Positions 53,759 through 62,803 of a stretch of DNA of 64,000 bases are shown here, piece after piece. Below the pieces are notes generated by a model. That model ran no database searches and had not been told where the DNA came from. It saw only the letters and a program-made list of their open reading frames with translations. This DNA is from Mesorhizobium sp. L2C084A000 (GTDB taxonomy: Bacteria > Pseudomonadota > Alphaproteobacteria > Rhizobiales > Rhizobiaceae). A program made the translations under genes and the position numbers. Location: contig NZ_AYWX01000005.1 of NCBI RefSeq assembly GCF_000502875.1, positions 44,192 to 108,191 of the forward strand, read 5' to 3'. Within the stretch, counting starts at the first letter, position 1, and the number at the start of each line of letters is the position of its first letter.

Positions 53759-54799
53759 ATGAAAAGATTCACAGCCGCCATCCTGGCGGGTGCCGCCATG
53801 TCGCTGACGCTCGCGTCTGTCGCGCAGGCGAAGGACAAGGTCGTCGGCGTTTCGTGGTCCAATTTCCAGGAAGAGCGTTGGAAGACCGACGAGGCCGCCA
53901 TGAAGACGGCGATCGAGGCCGCCGGCGACAAGTACATCTCCGCCGATGCGCAGTCCAATCCCGGCAAGCAGCTCACCGATGTCGAAAGCCTGATTTCGCA
54001 GGGCGCCAATTCGCTGATCATCCTGGCGCAGGACGCCTCGGCCATCGGCCCTGCGGTGCAGAAGGCGCTGGACGAAGGCATTCCGGTCGTCGGCTATGAC
54101 CGGTTGATCGAAAACAAGGACGTCTTCTATCTGACCTTCGACAACAAGGAAGTCGGCCGCATGCAGGCCCGCGAAGTGTTCAAGGTCAAGCCGGAAGGCA
54201 ACTACGTCTTCATCAAGGGCTCCGGTGCCGATCCCAATGCCGACTTCCTGTTCTCGGGCTCGATGGAAGTGCTCAAGGAAGCCATCGACAGCGGCAAGAT
54301 CAAGAATGTCGGCGAAGCCTACACGGATGGCTGGCTGCCCGCCAACGCCCAGAAGAACATGGAACAGTTCCTGACCGCCAACGACAACAAGGTCGACGCG
54401 GTGGTCGCGGCCAATGACGGCACCGCCGGTGGCGTCGTCGCGGCGCTGACGGCGCAAGGCCTTGCCGGCACAGTGCCGGTCTCGGGTCAGGACGGCGACC
54501 ACGCCGCGCTGAACCGTATCGCGCTCGGCACGCAGACCGTTTCGGTATGGAAGGACGCGCGTGAGCTCGGCAAGACCGCCGCCGAGATCGCTTCGCAGCT
54601 CGCAGACGGCAAGAAGACCGGCGACATTGCCGGCGCCAAGGACTTCACGACGCCGGGCGGCAACACCGTCAAGTCGCTGTTCCTGACCCCGATTGCCATC
54701 ACCAAGGACAATCTCAACCTCGTCATCGACGCTGGCTGGATCAAGAAGGAAGAAGTCTGCACGGGCGTCGCTGCCGGCACCGTCGCGGCCTGCAACTAA
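53759..54799 (+). CDS. xylF: Xylose-type ABC transporter binding protein
   Basis: 346 residues. Signal peptide [20 protein letters not shown], cleaved after VAQA. The mature part is a type I periplasmic sugar-binding fold very like Xyl[66 protein letters not shown] and [18 protein letters not shown]. It captures D-xylose or a related pentose. GCAGGGAGGATAAT precedes the ATG. First gene of the operon; a terminator after it would raise its level above the membrane subunits. Confidence 0.93.
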   Translation: MKRFTAAILAGAAMSLTLASVAQAKDKVVGVSWSNFQEERWKTDEAAMKTAIEAAGDKYISADAQSNPGKQLTDVESLISQGANSLIILAQDASAIGPAVQKALDEGIPVVGYDRLIENKDVFYLTFDNKEVGRMQAREVFKVKPEGNYVFIKGSGADPNADFLFSGSMEVLKEAIDSGKIKNVGEAYTDGWLPANAQKNMEQFLTANDNKVDAVVAANDGTAGGVVAALTAQGLAGTVPVSGQDGDHAALNRIALGTQTVSVWKDARELGKTAAEIASQLADGKKTGDIAGAKDFTTPGGNTVKSLFLTPIAITKDNLNLVIDAGWIKKEEVCTGVAAGTVAACN

Positions 54800-54823
54800 A
54801 AGCTGGCTTGTGCCTGCATTCTC

Positions 54824-54854
54824 AACGCCGCGGCCCAAAAGCCGCGGCGTTTTC
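54824..54854 (+). terminator. Terminator between xylF and xylH
   Basis: Perfect 11-bp stem AACGCCGCGGC/GCCGCGGCGTT with a 6-base loop and a short T-run, 25 bases past the xylF stop. It probably acts as a partial terminator, so that less permease and ATPase is made than binding protein. Confidence 0.8.
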
Positions 54855-54944
54855 TCAAAAACTTTTGTGTTTCCGCATCATGCGGATAGCTTCTAGGCTG
54901 GGCTCCGGCATGCGCGTCAGACGGCCAGTCGGTGGGAGGAAATC

Positions 54945-56297
54945 ATGACCGATACGACGTCCAACCCACAGGCCGATACGGCGCGCGCGTCGGAACTCGG
55001 GGCCGTCGCCCGGTTCCTGAAGGCGACCGAGATCGACACCCGCATGCTCGGCATGATCGGTGCGCTGCTGGTCATCTGGATTGGGCTGCATGTCATTTCC
55101 AGCCTGCGCCTGGGCGTCAACCCGCTCGATTTCGACAGCCGCACCTTTCTCACGCCGCGCAATCTGTGGAACCTGTCGGTGCAGACATCCGCGGTTGCCA
55201 TCATGGCCTGCGGCATGGTGCTGGTCATCGTCATGCGCAACATCGACCTGTCGGTCGGTTCCGCCGAGGGCCTGATCGGCATGGTAATGGGATTTGCTCA
55301 GGTTCATTTCCTGGTGCGCTTTGTCGGGCTCGAACTCGGCAATCCGTGGATCTGGGTCCTGGCGCTGGTCATCGGCCTGGCGCTTGGCCTGTTGATCGGC
55401 GCCTTTCAAGGCTTCGTCATCGCCTATCTCGAAGTGCCCGCCTTTATCGTGACGCTGGGTGGCCTGCTGGTCTGGCGCGGTGCGGCCTGGTGGGTCACGT
55501 CAGGCCAGACCGTGGCGCCGCTCGACGCCACCTTTCAGCTGATGGGCGGCGGGCCGGCGGGATCGATCGGCGCGACCTGGAGCTGGGTCGTCGGGATCGT
55601 CGCCTGCCTCGCCGTGGTGTTTGGGCTGTTCAACGGCCGGGTGCAGCGCAAGCGTTTCCGGTTTCCGCTACGTCCGATCTGGGCCGAGACGCTGCTCGGA
55701 GTCGTCACCTGCGGCGCCATCATGGGCGCGGTCTGGCTCGCCAATTCCTATCCCTGGCCGATCGGCATCGTGAACAGATATGCGGCCGCCAACAACATCA
55801 CCCTTCCCGAAGGCGGCCTGTTCATCGCCCACGGTATCGCCATACCGGTGCTGATGGCGGTCGCCGTCGGGCTGGTCATGACCTTCATCACCAACCGCAC
55901 CCGCTTCGGCCGCTATGTCTTTGCCATCGGCGGCAATCCCGAGGCGGCCAATCTCGCCGGCATCAACACGCGCTGGATCACCATGAAGGTGTTCATGATC
56001 ATGGGCGTGCTGGCCACGATCGCCGCGGCAATCTCCTCGGCCCGGCAGAATTCGGCCACCAACGTGCTTGGAACGCTCGACGAACTGCTGGTCATTGCAG
56101 CCGCCGTAATCGGCGGCACGTCGCTTGCCGGCGGATCGGGAACGATCATCGGCGCCATGCTGGGCGCGCTGCTGATGCAGTCGCTGCAGTCCGGCATGGT
56201 GCTGCTCGGCGTCGACTCGCCGCTGCAGAGCATCGTCGTCGGGGCCGTACTGGTCATCGCCGTGTGGCTCGACACCGTCTATCGCAAGCGCGTCTAG
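54945..56297 (+). CDS. xylH: Xylose-type ABC transporter permease
   Basis: 450 residues with about ten or more membrane helices, of the XylH/RbsC branch. Family marks include [72 protein letters not shown] and [19 protein letters not shown]. It forms the membrane channel, probably as a homodimer. GTGGGAGGAAATC precedes the ATG at 54945. Followed 11 bases later by the ATPase gene. Confidence 0.93.
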   Translation: MTDTTSNPQADTARASELGAVARFLKATEIDTRMLGMIGALLVIWIGLHVISSLRLGVNPLDFDSRTFLTPRNLWNLSVQTSAVAIMACGMVLVIVMRNIDLSVGSAEGLIGMVMGFAQVHFLVRFVGLELGNPWIWVLALVIGLALGLLIGAFQGFVIAYLEVPAFIVTLGGLLVWRGAAWWVTSGQTVAPLDATFQLMGGGPAGSIGATWSWVVGIVACLAVVFGLFNGRVQRKRFRFPLRPIWAETLLGVVTCGAIMGAVWLANSYPWPIGIVNRYAAANNITLPEGGLFIAHGIAIPVLMAVAVGLVMTFITNRTRFGRYVFAIGGNPEAANLAGINTRWITMKVFMIMGVLATIAAAISSARQNSATNVLGTLDELLVIAAAVIGGTSLAGGSGTIIGAMLGALLMQSLQSGMVLLGVDSPLQSIVVGAVLVIAVWLDTVYRKRV

Positions 56298-56308
56298 GAG
56301 GGCATGCC

Positions 56309-57109
56309 ATGATTGACAAGACTGCTCCTGCAGCCACCGCGCTGATCGACATGAGGAACATCTCGATCGCGTTTGGCGGCATCCGCGCCGTCGACGACGC
56401 CTCGATCGATCTTTTCCCCGGCGAGGTCGTGGCGCTGCTCGGCCATAATGGCGCCGGCAAGTCGACATTGATCAAGATCCTGTCCGGCGCCTACAAGCGC
56501 GATTCGGGCCAGATCTTCGTCAACGGCGAGGAGGCATCGATCTCCAATCCACGCGACGCCAAGAAATATGGCATCGAGACGATCTACCAGACGCTGGCGT
56601 TGGCCGACAATGTCGATGCCGCCGCCAATCTGTTCCTCGGCCGCGAGCTGATGACCGCCTGGGGCACGCTCGACGACGTTGCCATGGAGGCCGAGGCGCG
56701 CAAGGTGATGGGTCGGCTCAATCCCCGGTTCCAGCGCTTCAAGGAGCCGGTGATCAAGCTGTCGGGCGGCCAGCGGCAATCGGTGGCGATCGCGCGTGCG
56801 ATCCTGTTCAACGCCCGCATCCTGATCATGGACGAGCCGACGGCGGCGCTTGGTCCGCAGGAAACGGCGCAGGTCGGCGAACTGGTCAAGCAGCTCAAGT
56901 CCGACGGCATCGGCATCTTCCTGATCAGCCACGACATCCACGATGTGTTCGAGCTTGCCGACCGGGTCTGCGTCATGAAGAACGGCCAGGTCGTCGGCAC
57001 CGCCCGCACCACCGATGTCACCCAGGACGAGGTGCTGGGGATGATCATTCTGGGCAAATGCCCGCCGGGCGCCATTCCCGGACCGGGCGCGCTGAAGATA
57101 GCGGCCTGA
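56309..57109 (+). CDS. xylG: Xylose-type ABC transporter ATPase, single-domain
   Basis: 266 residues with one ABC domain: Walker [10 protein letters not shown], signature [16 protein letters not shown], Walker [14 protein letters not shown] and H-loop [11 protein letters not shown]. coli XylG has two fused ABC domains (about 510 residues); this half-size form resembles FrcA of Sinorhizobium and must act as a homodimer. The symbol follows the operon partners. CTAGGAGGGCATGCC precedes the ATG. Confidence 0.9.
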   Translation: MIDKTAPAATALIDMRNISIAFGGIRAVDDASIDLFPGEVVALLGHNGAGKSTLIKILSGAYKRDSGQIFVNGEEASISNPRDAKKYGIETIYQTLALADNVDAAANLFLGRELMTAWGTLDDVAMEAEARKVMGRLNPRFQRFKEPVIKLSGGQRQSVAIARAILFNARILIMDEPTAALGPQETAQVGELVKQLKSDGIGIFLISHDIHDVFELADRVCVMKNGQVVGTARTTDVTQDEVLGMIILGKCPPGAIPGPGALKIAA

Positions 57110-57236
57110 GATCGAGCCAGATCGCGGTTGCCGGACAAGTGATATGCCAGCCGTAAGGATGGCTTGGCCTTGGCATTGTGTTGGCACGGCGACTTGCCCA
57201 TAAAGGTCCGACATTGCTCAGGGACCGCACGATCCG

Positions 57237-58865
57237 TTGAAGAAGCTTTTTCCGATCATCGCCTTTATCGCCGTCGCGCTGATCAGCATGGTGATGGCAG
57301 GTTTTGCCTATTTCGCCACGCAGGAAGCCGCGCGCATCAAGTTCGAGGCGACTGCCGACGATGCGCTCAACCGGATCGAGAGCCGCATCGACCTGCATCT
57401 GTCGCTGCTGCGCTCAACGCAGGCCCTGTTCGACGCCCGCAATGGCGATATTTCTCGCAATGAGTTCAAGGCGTTCTTCAACGCGCTCGATGTCGACAAG
57501 AATTTCGCCGGCTTGCGCGGTATCGGCTTCCTCAGGCTGGCAAAGGCGGGCGACGAGGCGACGGTCGAACGCGATATGCTGCACGATTATGGCGACAGTC
57601 ATCCAATCTATCCGGATACCACTCAACCCTGGCGCACCCCTATCGTGCTGTTCGAACCGCTGGATCCATCCAATCAAGCCGGCATCGGCTATGACATGTT
57701 CAGCGAACCGGCGCGGCGTGTGGCGATCGAAAAGGCGATGTCCAACGACCAGCAGCACGCCAGCGGGCTGGTGCAATTGGGCCAGGACACGGGCGCCGCG
57801 CAGACGTTCACCGGCTTCTTCGTTTTCGTGCGGCTCAATGTCGAAACCGCTCCCGACGTCATCAATGCTTCGAGATCCTCGACGGCCGGTTTTCTCTATG
57901 CGGCCTTTCGGGCTCGCGATCTGTTCCAGACCGCGCTCAGCCGGTCGCCGTTGCTGCCGGTCAACACCGAAATCTATGATGGCGATGGTGCCGTGAACGG
58001 CGATAATCTGCTGTTCCGGTCGGAGACGCCGCCGGCGTCGACTTTCGGCGACAGGCTGCTGGTCACCCGAAAGATCATCGTCGCCGGACGGCCGTGGACT
58101 GTCCTGTTCCGGCCGACAAGCGCCTTCTCGCAGCCGTCGTCGCGCGCCATTCCGGTGATGCTGGGGCTGTTCGGCCTGCTGTTGGCGGGCGCCATCGCGC
58201 TGGTGGCGCGCTATCAGGAGCGGGCCTATGAGGCAGCGTCGCGATTGCACGAAACGACGGAAAAGAGCCTGATCGAAAAAGACCTGATGCTGCAGGAGAT
58301 GAAGCATCGCATCAAGAATTCGATTACCAGGGTGCTGGCTATCGCGCGCCAGACGGCGTCGCGGGCTACCGACGTCAACGAGTTTTCCGCATCCTTCTCG
58401 GCCAGGCTGCAGGCGATGGCGGCGTCCCAGGATATGCTGACGCGCTCGCGCTGGCAGAAGGCCGATCTTGGCGATCTCCTGCGCATCGAGCTGGGTCAGG
58501 TGTTCGGCAAGGAGCTACCCGATGAGCTGTTGTCGGGACCACAGGTGCTGCTCGACGAAACCACGACGCAAGCGCTCGGCCTGACCTTCCACGAACTGGC
58601 GACGAATGCGCTGAAATACGGCGAAGCCGGCAATTCCGTCGGCGCGCTGAAAGTGGACTGGTCGGTCGAAGGGCGCGGGCGCGACAGGACGCTGGCTCTC
58701 AATTGGCGCGAAAACGGGCAGACCAAACTCGAAGCGCCAGCCAAGACCGGATTCGGCACCAAGCTGATCGATCTCAACGTGACGCGCGAACTGCGCGGTA
58801 CGATTAAACGCGATTACCAGGCCAATGGGCTGAACGTGGAAATCAAAATTCCACTCGCCAACTGA
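57237..58865 (+). CDS. CHASE-domain HWE-type sensor histidine kinase
   Basis: 542 residues. An N-terminal membrane helix (about 5-27), a periplasmic CHASE domain (about 70-210, with GLRGIGFLR and [19 protein letters not shown]) and a second helix (about 303-325) give a membrane receptor. The cytosolic kinase has [20 protein letters not shown] (histidine near 358) and an ATP-binding part with [13 protein letters not shown] and [11 protein letters not shown], as in HWE/HisKA_2 kinases. Start is a TTG at 57237, after AGGGACC. HWE kinases often feed the PhyR pathway encoded nearby; the ligand is unknown. Confidence 0.9.
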   Translation: MKKLFPIIAFIAVALISMVMAGFAYFATQEAARIKFEATADDALNRIESRIDLHLSLLRSTQALFDARNGDISRNEFKAFFNALDVDKNFAGLRGIGFLRLAKAGDEATVERDMLHDYGDSHPIYPDTTQPWRTPIVLFEPLDPSNQAGIGYDMFSEPARRVAIEKAMSNDQQHASGLVQLGQDTGAAQTFTGFFVFVRLNVETAPDVINASRSSTAGFLYAAFRARDLFQTALSRSPLLPVNTEIYDGDGAVNGDNLLFRSETPPASTFGDRLLVTRKIIVAGRPWTVLFRPTSAFSQPSSRAIPVMLGLFGLLLAGAIALVARYQERAYEAASRLHETTEKSLIEKDLMLQEMKHRIKNSITRVLAIARQTASRATDVNEFSASFSARLQAMAASQDMLTRSRWQKADLGDLLRIELGQVFGKELPDELLSGPQVLLDETTTQALGLTFHELATNALKYGEAGNSVGALKVDWSVEGRGRDRTLALNWRENGQTKLEAPAKTGFGTKLIDLNVTRELRGTIKRDYQANGLNVEIKIPLAN

Positions 58866-58905
58866 GCGCGACCTTCACCCGAAAAGGATCAAGCGTCCAG
58901 ACATG

Positions 58906-58939
58906 AAAAATCCGAAGGCCAGCGGACCGGCCTCCGGAT
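58906..58939 (-). terminator. Rho-independent terminator after the glycine-zipper lipoprotein gene
   Basis: Minus-strand stem ATCCGGAGGCC/GGCCTTCGGAT (one mismatch) with a T-rich tail, just past the stop at 58962. Confidence 0.8.
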
Positions 58940-58961
58940 CGACGTTTCGATGATCGCCGAA

Positions 58962-59207
58962 TTAGTTGCAGCGAGCCGTGTAGATCCGGCCGCGATGATC
59001 GCGATATTGGCAATAGCCGTTGCGCAGATTGCGCACCAGCAGGCCGGAACCGGCACCAACGGCCGCGCCGATCAGCGCACCCTTGCCGCCGCCGACCAAG
59101 CCGCCGACACCGGCGCCGATCAAGCCGCCGCCAACCACGTCCTGCTCGGTCGAGGTGCAGCCGCTGACGGCAACCACCGCAACCAGTGCAATAATCATCT
59201 TCCGCAT
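58962..59207 (-). CDS. Small glycine-zipper lipoprotein
   Basis: 81 residues. Lipoprotein signal MRKMIIALVAVVAVSGC with the modified cysteine at 17. Then a glycine-zipper segment GGGLIGAGVGGLVGGGKGAL, like outer-membrane lipoproteins of the YMGG/SlyB type, and a C-terminal QYRDHRGRIYTARCN with two cysteines. The ATG at 59207 has GGAG nine bases upstream, preferred to an in-frame GTG at 59222. It is probably an envelope-stabilising protein; no partner is visible. Confidence 0.8.
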   Translation of the reverse strand: MRKMIIALVAVVAVSGCTSTEQDVVGGGLIGAGVGGLVGGGKGALIGAAVGAGSGLLVRNLRNGYCQYRDHRGRIYTARCN

Positions 59208-59290
59208 AGAGTCACTCCTCACTTTTTGTCCTCACTTGGTAAAGCTCCAGCTGCCATTTAGCATGAAATGACGGCCTTTGCTGCTGCAAT

Positions 59291-59617
59291 CTATTGTTGG
59301 TGAAGATAGTCTTTTTCTGGGCGTGCCGCGTTCGACGCCATTACGAGGCTGGAAATTGCCAAAGACGCGTCAAGCGTACCATCGGCGCGCACATTCCAGA
59401 CGATCTTATCATAGTCGTCTTCAAGCGCCGGATCGACGGCAAGGCATTTGGCGACGATGTTGTCAGCCTGCCCTTGCACGTCGCCCAAGGCGAACGGGCG
59501 TTCGGCCACGCATTGCTCGGCGCTCGCGAAAACGCTTCTGGGCACCTGGAGTTCACGGCAGTCGGCCATCGTGTTCGAGCAACCGATGACCAGCAGCAAT
59601 GCAGCGATATGTTCCAT
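59291..59617 (-). CDS. Small putative envelope protein behind an EcfG-type promoter
   Basis: 108 residues. The N-terminus MEHIAALLLVIGCSNTMADC looks like a lipoprotein signal with lipobox VIGC, though short. The rest contains cysteines, CLAVDPALEDDYDKIVWNV and a hydrophobic patch LAISSLVMAS. No family was recognised. GAGAGGA precedes the ATG at 59617; an ATG at 59638 is in frame but lacks a ribosome-binding site. An exact EcfG-type promoter lies 25 bases upstream, so it is a likely stress gene. Confidence 0.65.
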   Translation of the reverse strand: MEHIAALLLVIGCSNTMADCRELQVPRSVFASAEQCVAERPFALGDVQGQADNIVAKCLAVDPALEDDYDKIVWNVRADGTLDASLAISSLVMASNAARPEKDYLHQQ

Positions 59618-59641
59618 GGCGGGAAGTCCTCTCGCCATAGT

Positions 59642-59666
59642 AACGGTCTACATTCGCCAAAGTTCC
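59642..59666 (-). promoter_or_regulatory. EcfG-type promoter before the putative envelope protein gene
   Basis: On the minus strand: GGAAC (59666-59662), 16-base spacer, CGTT (59645-59642), ending 25 bases before the start codon at 59617. Confidence 0.7.
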
Positions 59667-59737
59667 TGGCTCGCTGGGCCGGGCAGGGAAGTAAGAGGGC
59701 GACAATCGATTCTGTCACCGGCCGAAACGAGCTGGCC

Positions 59738-59912
59738 TCAGACCAATTGGTACAGGGCGACCACCGCGATCACGGCCAGCAGGCCCAGCGACAAGGCGCA
59801 AGGCCCCATTGGGAACAGGGGCCAGCGGTGGCGCGGATGCCTCGGAGTCCTCAAACTCGCCCATGGAAATCCGGGCGGCCTGCTCCAGTCTGTTCATGTC
59901 GGCAACCGTCAA
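59738..59912 (-). pseudogene. Small tail-anchored membrane protein gene with a one-base frameshift
   Basis: From a TTG at 59912, ideally placed after GGAGG, the frame reads TVADMNRLEQAARISMGEFE, then DSEASAPPLAPVP. It then loses sense, while the next frame gives a clean membrane helix, MGPCALSLGLLAVIAVVALY, then QLV and stop (59738). Removing one base near CCCAATGGGG (about 59811) would join them into a 57-residue protein with a cytosolic acidic head and a C-terminal anchor. A near-EcfG promoter (GGAAC-N16-CATT, 59951-59975) lies upstream. Confidence 0.6.
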
Positions 59913-60041
59913 GGCATTCCTCCCGCACCATGCTGCAATCCTGCTGCGGAAATGTTCGGTGATGCAACAAGTTCCAGCGGTATCTGGGAAAAACAGCATC
60001 TGCTTTTATGGTGAACAGCTGGTTAAGGAAGCTCGGGTCGC

Positions 60042-61040
60042 TCAATCCGTCTCGAAATTGCCGTGCGGAACGACAAGGCGGTACTCGAGACGGCCAGCCG
60101 CGATTTCGAGCGTCGCCGTTCCGTTCAGCGACGTCGGCACGACCCGTTCGAGTGCGACGCTGCCGAAGCGCTTCTCGCTACGCCTAACATCACTGGCTCC
60201 GATTGCCTCGGCCCATGTCAGGGACAGGGAGGTTCCCGTGTCGGCGGCGGTCAGGTTAGCTGTAACATCGACGAATCCATCGCGCCGCGACAGGGCGCCA
60301 TAGCTCACCGAATTGACGGCGAGTTCATGCATCGCAAGGCCGATATGCAGGGCAGCGTTGGGATTGAGATAGGGGTTTGCCCCCTGAAATCTCAGGCTGC
60401 GAACCGGATCGCCGCCGTAGCGGCCCACCTGGCCCGATACGAGTTCGCGAAGTGCTGCACCCCGCCAGTTGGAAGAGGTCACGAGATCTTGGGACGAAGC
60501 CAGCGATTGCAGCCGGCCGCGAAAGCGTGTCAGGAAATCGCCGATGCTGTCGGAGTAGCGACCGGTTTGGGTGGCTATGCTCTGGATGATCGCCAGCAGG
60601 TTTTTGGAGCGATGGCTTACCTCCCGCAACAGCGTCGTCAGGGTCTGCTCGCGGCGCTTTTGCTCGGTCGTCTCGACCATTGTGGTGACGACGCCTTGCA
60701 CCGTGCCGCCGTCGCCGTGGTCGGCATCGATCCAGACCTCAAACCAGCGGCTGCCATCCTCGACGGGAACGCTGATCTCGAGACGTTGGGGGTTGCCGGA
60801 TGCAATGACGTCGCGCTTGGCCGCGCCGATGCGGTCGGCCTGCGCCTCCGGCAGAATACCGATGCTGTCGGTGGTGTCCGAAACCCAGGGCGCACGCATG
60901 TTGCGCGCCCATACGGTTTTCATCTCGCGATCCTGGTAGAGAACGGAAATGCCGGCATTGTGCAACGCGTGAAGAAGGGCGCGGCCGAGCTGCATGCCGC
61001 TTTCGGCAGGATGGAGGGCGATGACTTCATCGCTTTGCAC
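60042..61040 (-). CDS. PAS-HWE sensor histidine kinase of the stress locus
   Basis: 332 residues, soluble. PAS domain (about 25-130, ISVLYQDREMKTVWARNMRAPW, RLEISVPVEDGSRWFEVWIDADHG), then the HWE kinase with EVSHRSKNLLAIIQSIATQT (His143) and AMHELAVNSVSYGAL. It probably phosphorylates PhyR, encoded about 0.5 kb upstream. GTG at 61040 has AGGAAGGAC seven bases ahead; an ATG at 61073 would add 11 residues but lacks a ribosome-binding site. An exact EcfG-type promoter precedes it, giving positive feedback. Confidence 0.88.
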   Translation of the reverse strand: MQSDEVIALHPAESGMQLGRALLHALHNAGISVLYQDREMKTVWARNMRAPWVSDTTDSIGILPEAQADRIGAAKRDVIASGNPQRLEISVPVEDGSRWFEVWIDADHGDGGTVQGVVTTMVETTEQKRREQTLTTLLREVSHRSKNLLAIIQSIATQTGRYSDSIGDFLTRFRGRLQSLASSQDLVTSSNWRGAALRELVSGQVGRYGGDPVRSLRFQGANPYLNPNAALHIGLAMHELAVNSVSYGALSRRDGFVDVTANLTAADTGTSLSLTWAEAIGASDVRRSEKRFGSVALERVVPTSLNGTATLEIAAGRLEYRLVVPHGNFETD

Positions 61041-61102
61041 GTCGTCCTTCCTGTTTCTGGTCCTGGAACCCATCGGCCAAACTGTCCACCCAATTCAGGC
61101 TG

Positions 61103-61127
61103 AACGGCTCACCGGTGAATGGGTTCC
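61103..61127 (-). promoter_or_regulatory. EcfG-type promoter of the HWE kinase gene
   Basis: Minus strand: GGAAC (61127-61123), 16-base spacer, CGTT (61106-61103). The promoter ends 62 bases before the preferred start at 61040. Confidence 0.75.
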
Positions 61128-61249
61128 AAACAGGTTTCCCGAACCCGCCGCCAAAAAACGGTCCGCCGGACGGCGTCCTTTAGGACACCGCCCGGCGGTG
61201 GCTGGAAACCGTTTGAGGGGTGCGGCTTCCAGTGTTCGGCCGTTCGTTG

Positions 61250-61417
61250 TTATGAAGCCCGTTTGAACAGGCCCGCAAGAAGCGAAATGACCAGGAAAGC
61301 GAGGAAGATGAAAAACAATATCTGCGCTATGCCGGCAGATGTACCGGCGATGCCGCCGAAACCAAGCGCGCCGGCGATGATCGCAACGACGAGAAATACG
61401 AGCGCCCAGTAAAGCAT
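61250..61417 (-). CDS. DUF1328 (YtjA-like) small membrane protein
   Basis: 55 residues: [55 protein letters not shown], the standard DUF1328 sequence with two membrane helices. Members are frequent stress-induced genes in alphaproteobacteria; function is unknown. AAGGAGATGCATC precedes the ATG at 61417. An exact EcfG-type promoter lies 30 bases upstream. Confidence 0.92.
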   Translation of the reverse strand: MLYWALVFLVVAIIAGALGFGGIAGTSAGIAQILFFIFLAFLVISLLAGLFKRAS

Positions 61418-61446
61418 GATGCATCTCCTTCGAATGGTGCGATAAA

Positions 61447-61471
61447 AACGTGGGTGGCTGCGGTTTGTTCC
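61447..61471 (-). promoter_or_regulatory. EcfG-type promoter of the DUF1328 gene
   Basis: Minus strand: GGAAC (61471-61467), 16-base spacer, CGTT (61450-61447), with further T residues after CGTT. Ends 30 bases before the ATG at 61417. Confidence 0.8.
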
Positions 61472-61588
61472 CACCCTTTGCCGAAAAAGACCGAGCTTGC
61501 AAATCGTTCAAGCAGGAAGCGCGCAGGAATTTCACCGTCGCCGCCCGCGTGCATCAGGCGGCACGATTACCACTTCCCCAATTCACGA

Positions 61589-62383
61589 CTATGCGGCGGC
61601 TTTCGCCTGGCGGTCAAAGAACAGTGCCTGGCTGATCAGCGCCTTGACCATGTCGGGATTGAACGGCTTGGTGACCAGAAAGGCCGGTTCCGGCCGTTCG
61701 CCAGTCAAGAGGCGCTCGGGGAAGGCGGTGATGAAGATGACCGGCACCGACGTCGATGACAGGATCTCGTTCACGGCCTCGATGCCGGAACTGCCGTCGG
61801 CAAGCTGGATGTCGGCCAGCACCATCTTCGGCCGTGTCTTGCCGAACATCATCACTGCCTCGGCATGGGTGCGCGCCGTTCCAACGACGCGGTGCCCGAG
61901 GCTCTCTACCATTTCTTCGATATCCATGGCGATCAGTGGTTCATCCTCGATGATCAGAACGTCGGTTGCCACCTGACGGGATATCTCGTTGCTCGCCTGG
62001 GCAAGCAGCTCTGAAAACTCCTGGTCGCCGACGTCGAGGATCTCAGCCGCTTCGTCCTCGCTGAAGCCTTCGACAGCCACGAGCAGAAAGGCCTGACGAG
62101 GCCGCGGCGCGATCGCATTCAGATTGGCGGCGGTGCGCTGTTCCCACGCCGATTGCGCCTGCTCCTGCGGGACGCGGATGGCGACGGATGTGAACAGCTT
62201 GGCGAAAACCTTGTACAGCGCGATGCGGTCGCTCGATGCTTCGGGAAATATCTCGATATCGGCGATGATGGCCTCGAGCATCGCGGCTACCAGCGCATCA
62301 CCACTCTCTTGCGACCCGGAAACAGCCCGCGAGAAGCGGCGCAGGAAGGGCAGATGTGGTGCGATGGTGGCGGATAAGCTCAT
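61589..62383 (-). CDS. phyR: General stress response regulator PhyR
   Basis: 264 residues. The N-terminal half mimics an ECF sigma factor (sigma2-like and sigma4-like: LPFLRRFSRAVSGSQESGDALVAAM, RPRQAFLLVAVEGFSEDEAAEIL). The C-terminal half is a receiver (VLIIEDEPLIAMDIEEMV, phospho-aspartate Asp191 in MVLADIQL, lysine in LVTKPF). When phosphorylated, PhyR binds NepR and frees EcfG. Divergent from nepR-ecfG, the classic layout. GGGAGACG precedes the ATG at 62383. Confidence 0.96.
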   Translation of the reverse strand: MSLSATIAPHLPFLRRFSRAVSGSQESGDALVAAMLEAIIADIEIFPEASSDRIALYKVFAKLFTSVAIRVPQEQAQSAWEQRTAANLNAIAPRPRQAFLLVAVEGFSEDEAAEILDVGDQEFSELLAQASNEISRQVATDVLIIEDEPLIAMDIEEMVESLGHRVVGTARTHAEAVMMFGKTRPKMVLADIQLADGSSGIEAVNEILSSTSVPVIFITAFPERLLTGERPEPAFLVTKPFNPDMVKALISQALFFDRQAKAAA

Positions 62384-62447
62384 GGTAAGACGTCTCCCTC
62401 AGAATGACGTGATTGCATAGGTCAAGCTGACTGCAAGCCCTGACGTT

Positions 62448-62472
62448 AACGCGGATTTTTTGAAAAAGTTCC
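62448..62472 (-). promoter_or_regulatory. EcfG-type promoter of phyR
   Basis: Minus strand: GGAAC (62472-62468), 16-base spacer, CGTT (62451-62448), ending 65 bases before phyR. Its GGAAC faces that of nepR with 8 bases between. Confidence 0.85.
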
Positions 62473-62480
62473 GCCTCGAC

Positions 62481-62505
62481 GGAACAAAAGCCGGGGAGTG
62501 GCGTT
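62481..62505 (+). promoter_or_regulatory. EcfG-type promoter of nepR-ecfG
   Basis: GGAAC (62481-62485), 16-base spacer, CGTT (62502-62505). Transcript leader of about 85 bases to nepR. Autoregulation of the anti-sigma/sigma pair is typical of this system. Confidence 0.85.
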
Positions 62506-62596
62506 TGTGGTCGGGATGGGCAACCAGACGAGGGCGCCGCTTGCGTTGTGTTGAGTATGATAAGAGCGGCTTGAGCGCTGGGAATACAAGGGCAAA

Positions 62597-62800
62597 ATGA
62601 AGGATATGACGAAAGATATTCTGGCTGGCGCCGAGAGCAGGCGCCGGAACGGTTCTGGTGATGCTCTTGGACCGAACTCCGAAATCGGACGCAAACTCAA
62701 ACAATATTACGACGCGCTGGTCTCCGACGATGTGCCGGATCGCTTTTCCCAGTTGCTTAGCCAGCTGGAACAGGCTGAACCCGCACAGAAGAAGGACTGA
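62597..62800 (+). CDS. nepR: Anti-sigma factor NepR
   Basis: 67 residues, the small anti-sigma factor that holds EcfG inactive and is captured by phosphorylated PhyR. The C-terminal part carries the NepR core, IGRKLKQYYDALVSDDVPDRFSQLLSQLEQAE, forming two helices. The first ~30 residues are charged and flexible. The ATG at 62597 has a modest AAGGG upstream. The stop is 3 bases before ecfG, so the two are translated together. Confidence 0.93.
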   Translation: MKDMTKDILAGAESRRRNGSGDALGPNSEIGRKLKQYYDALVSDDVPDRFSQLLSQLEQAEPAQKKD

Positions 62801-62803
62801 GGC

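Noticed and set aside
54932-56308. Plus-strand frame that runs through xylH in another frame into the ATPase gene
   Set aside because: Only the part from the ATG at 56309 has ABC motifs and a ribosome-binding site; the upstream part is a shadow of xylH.
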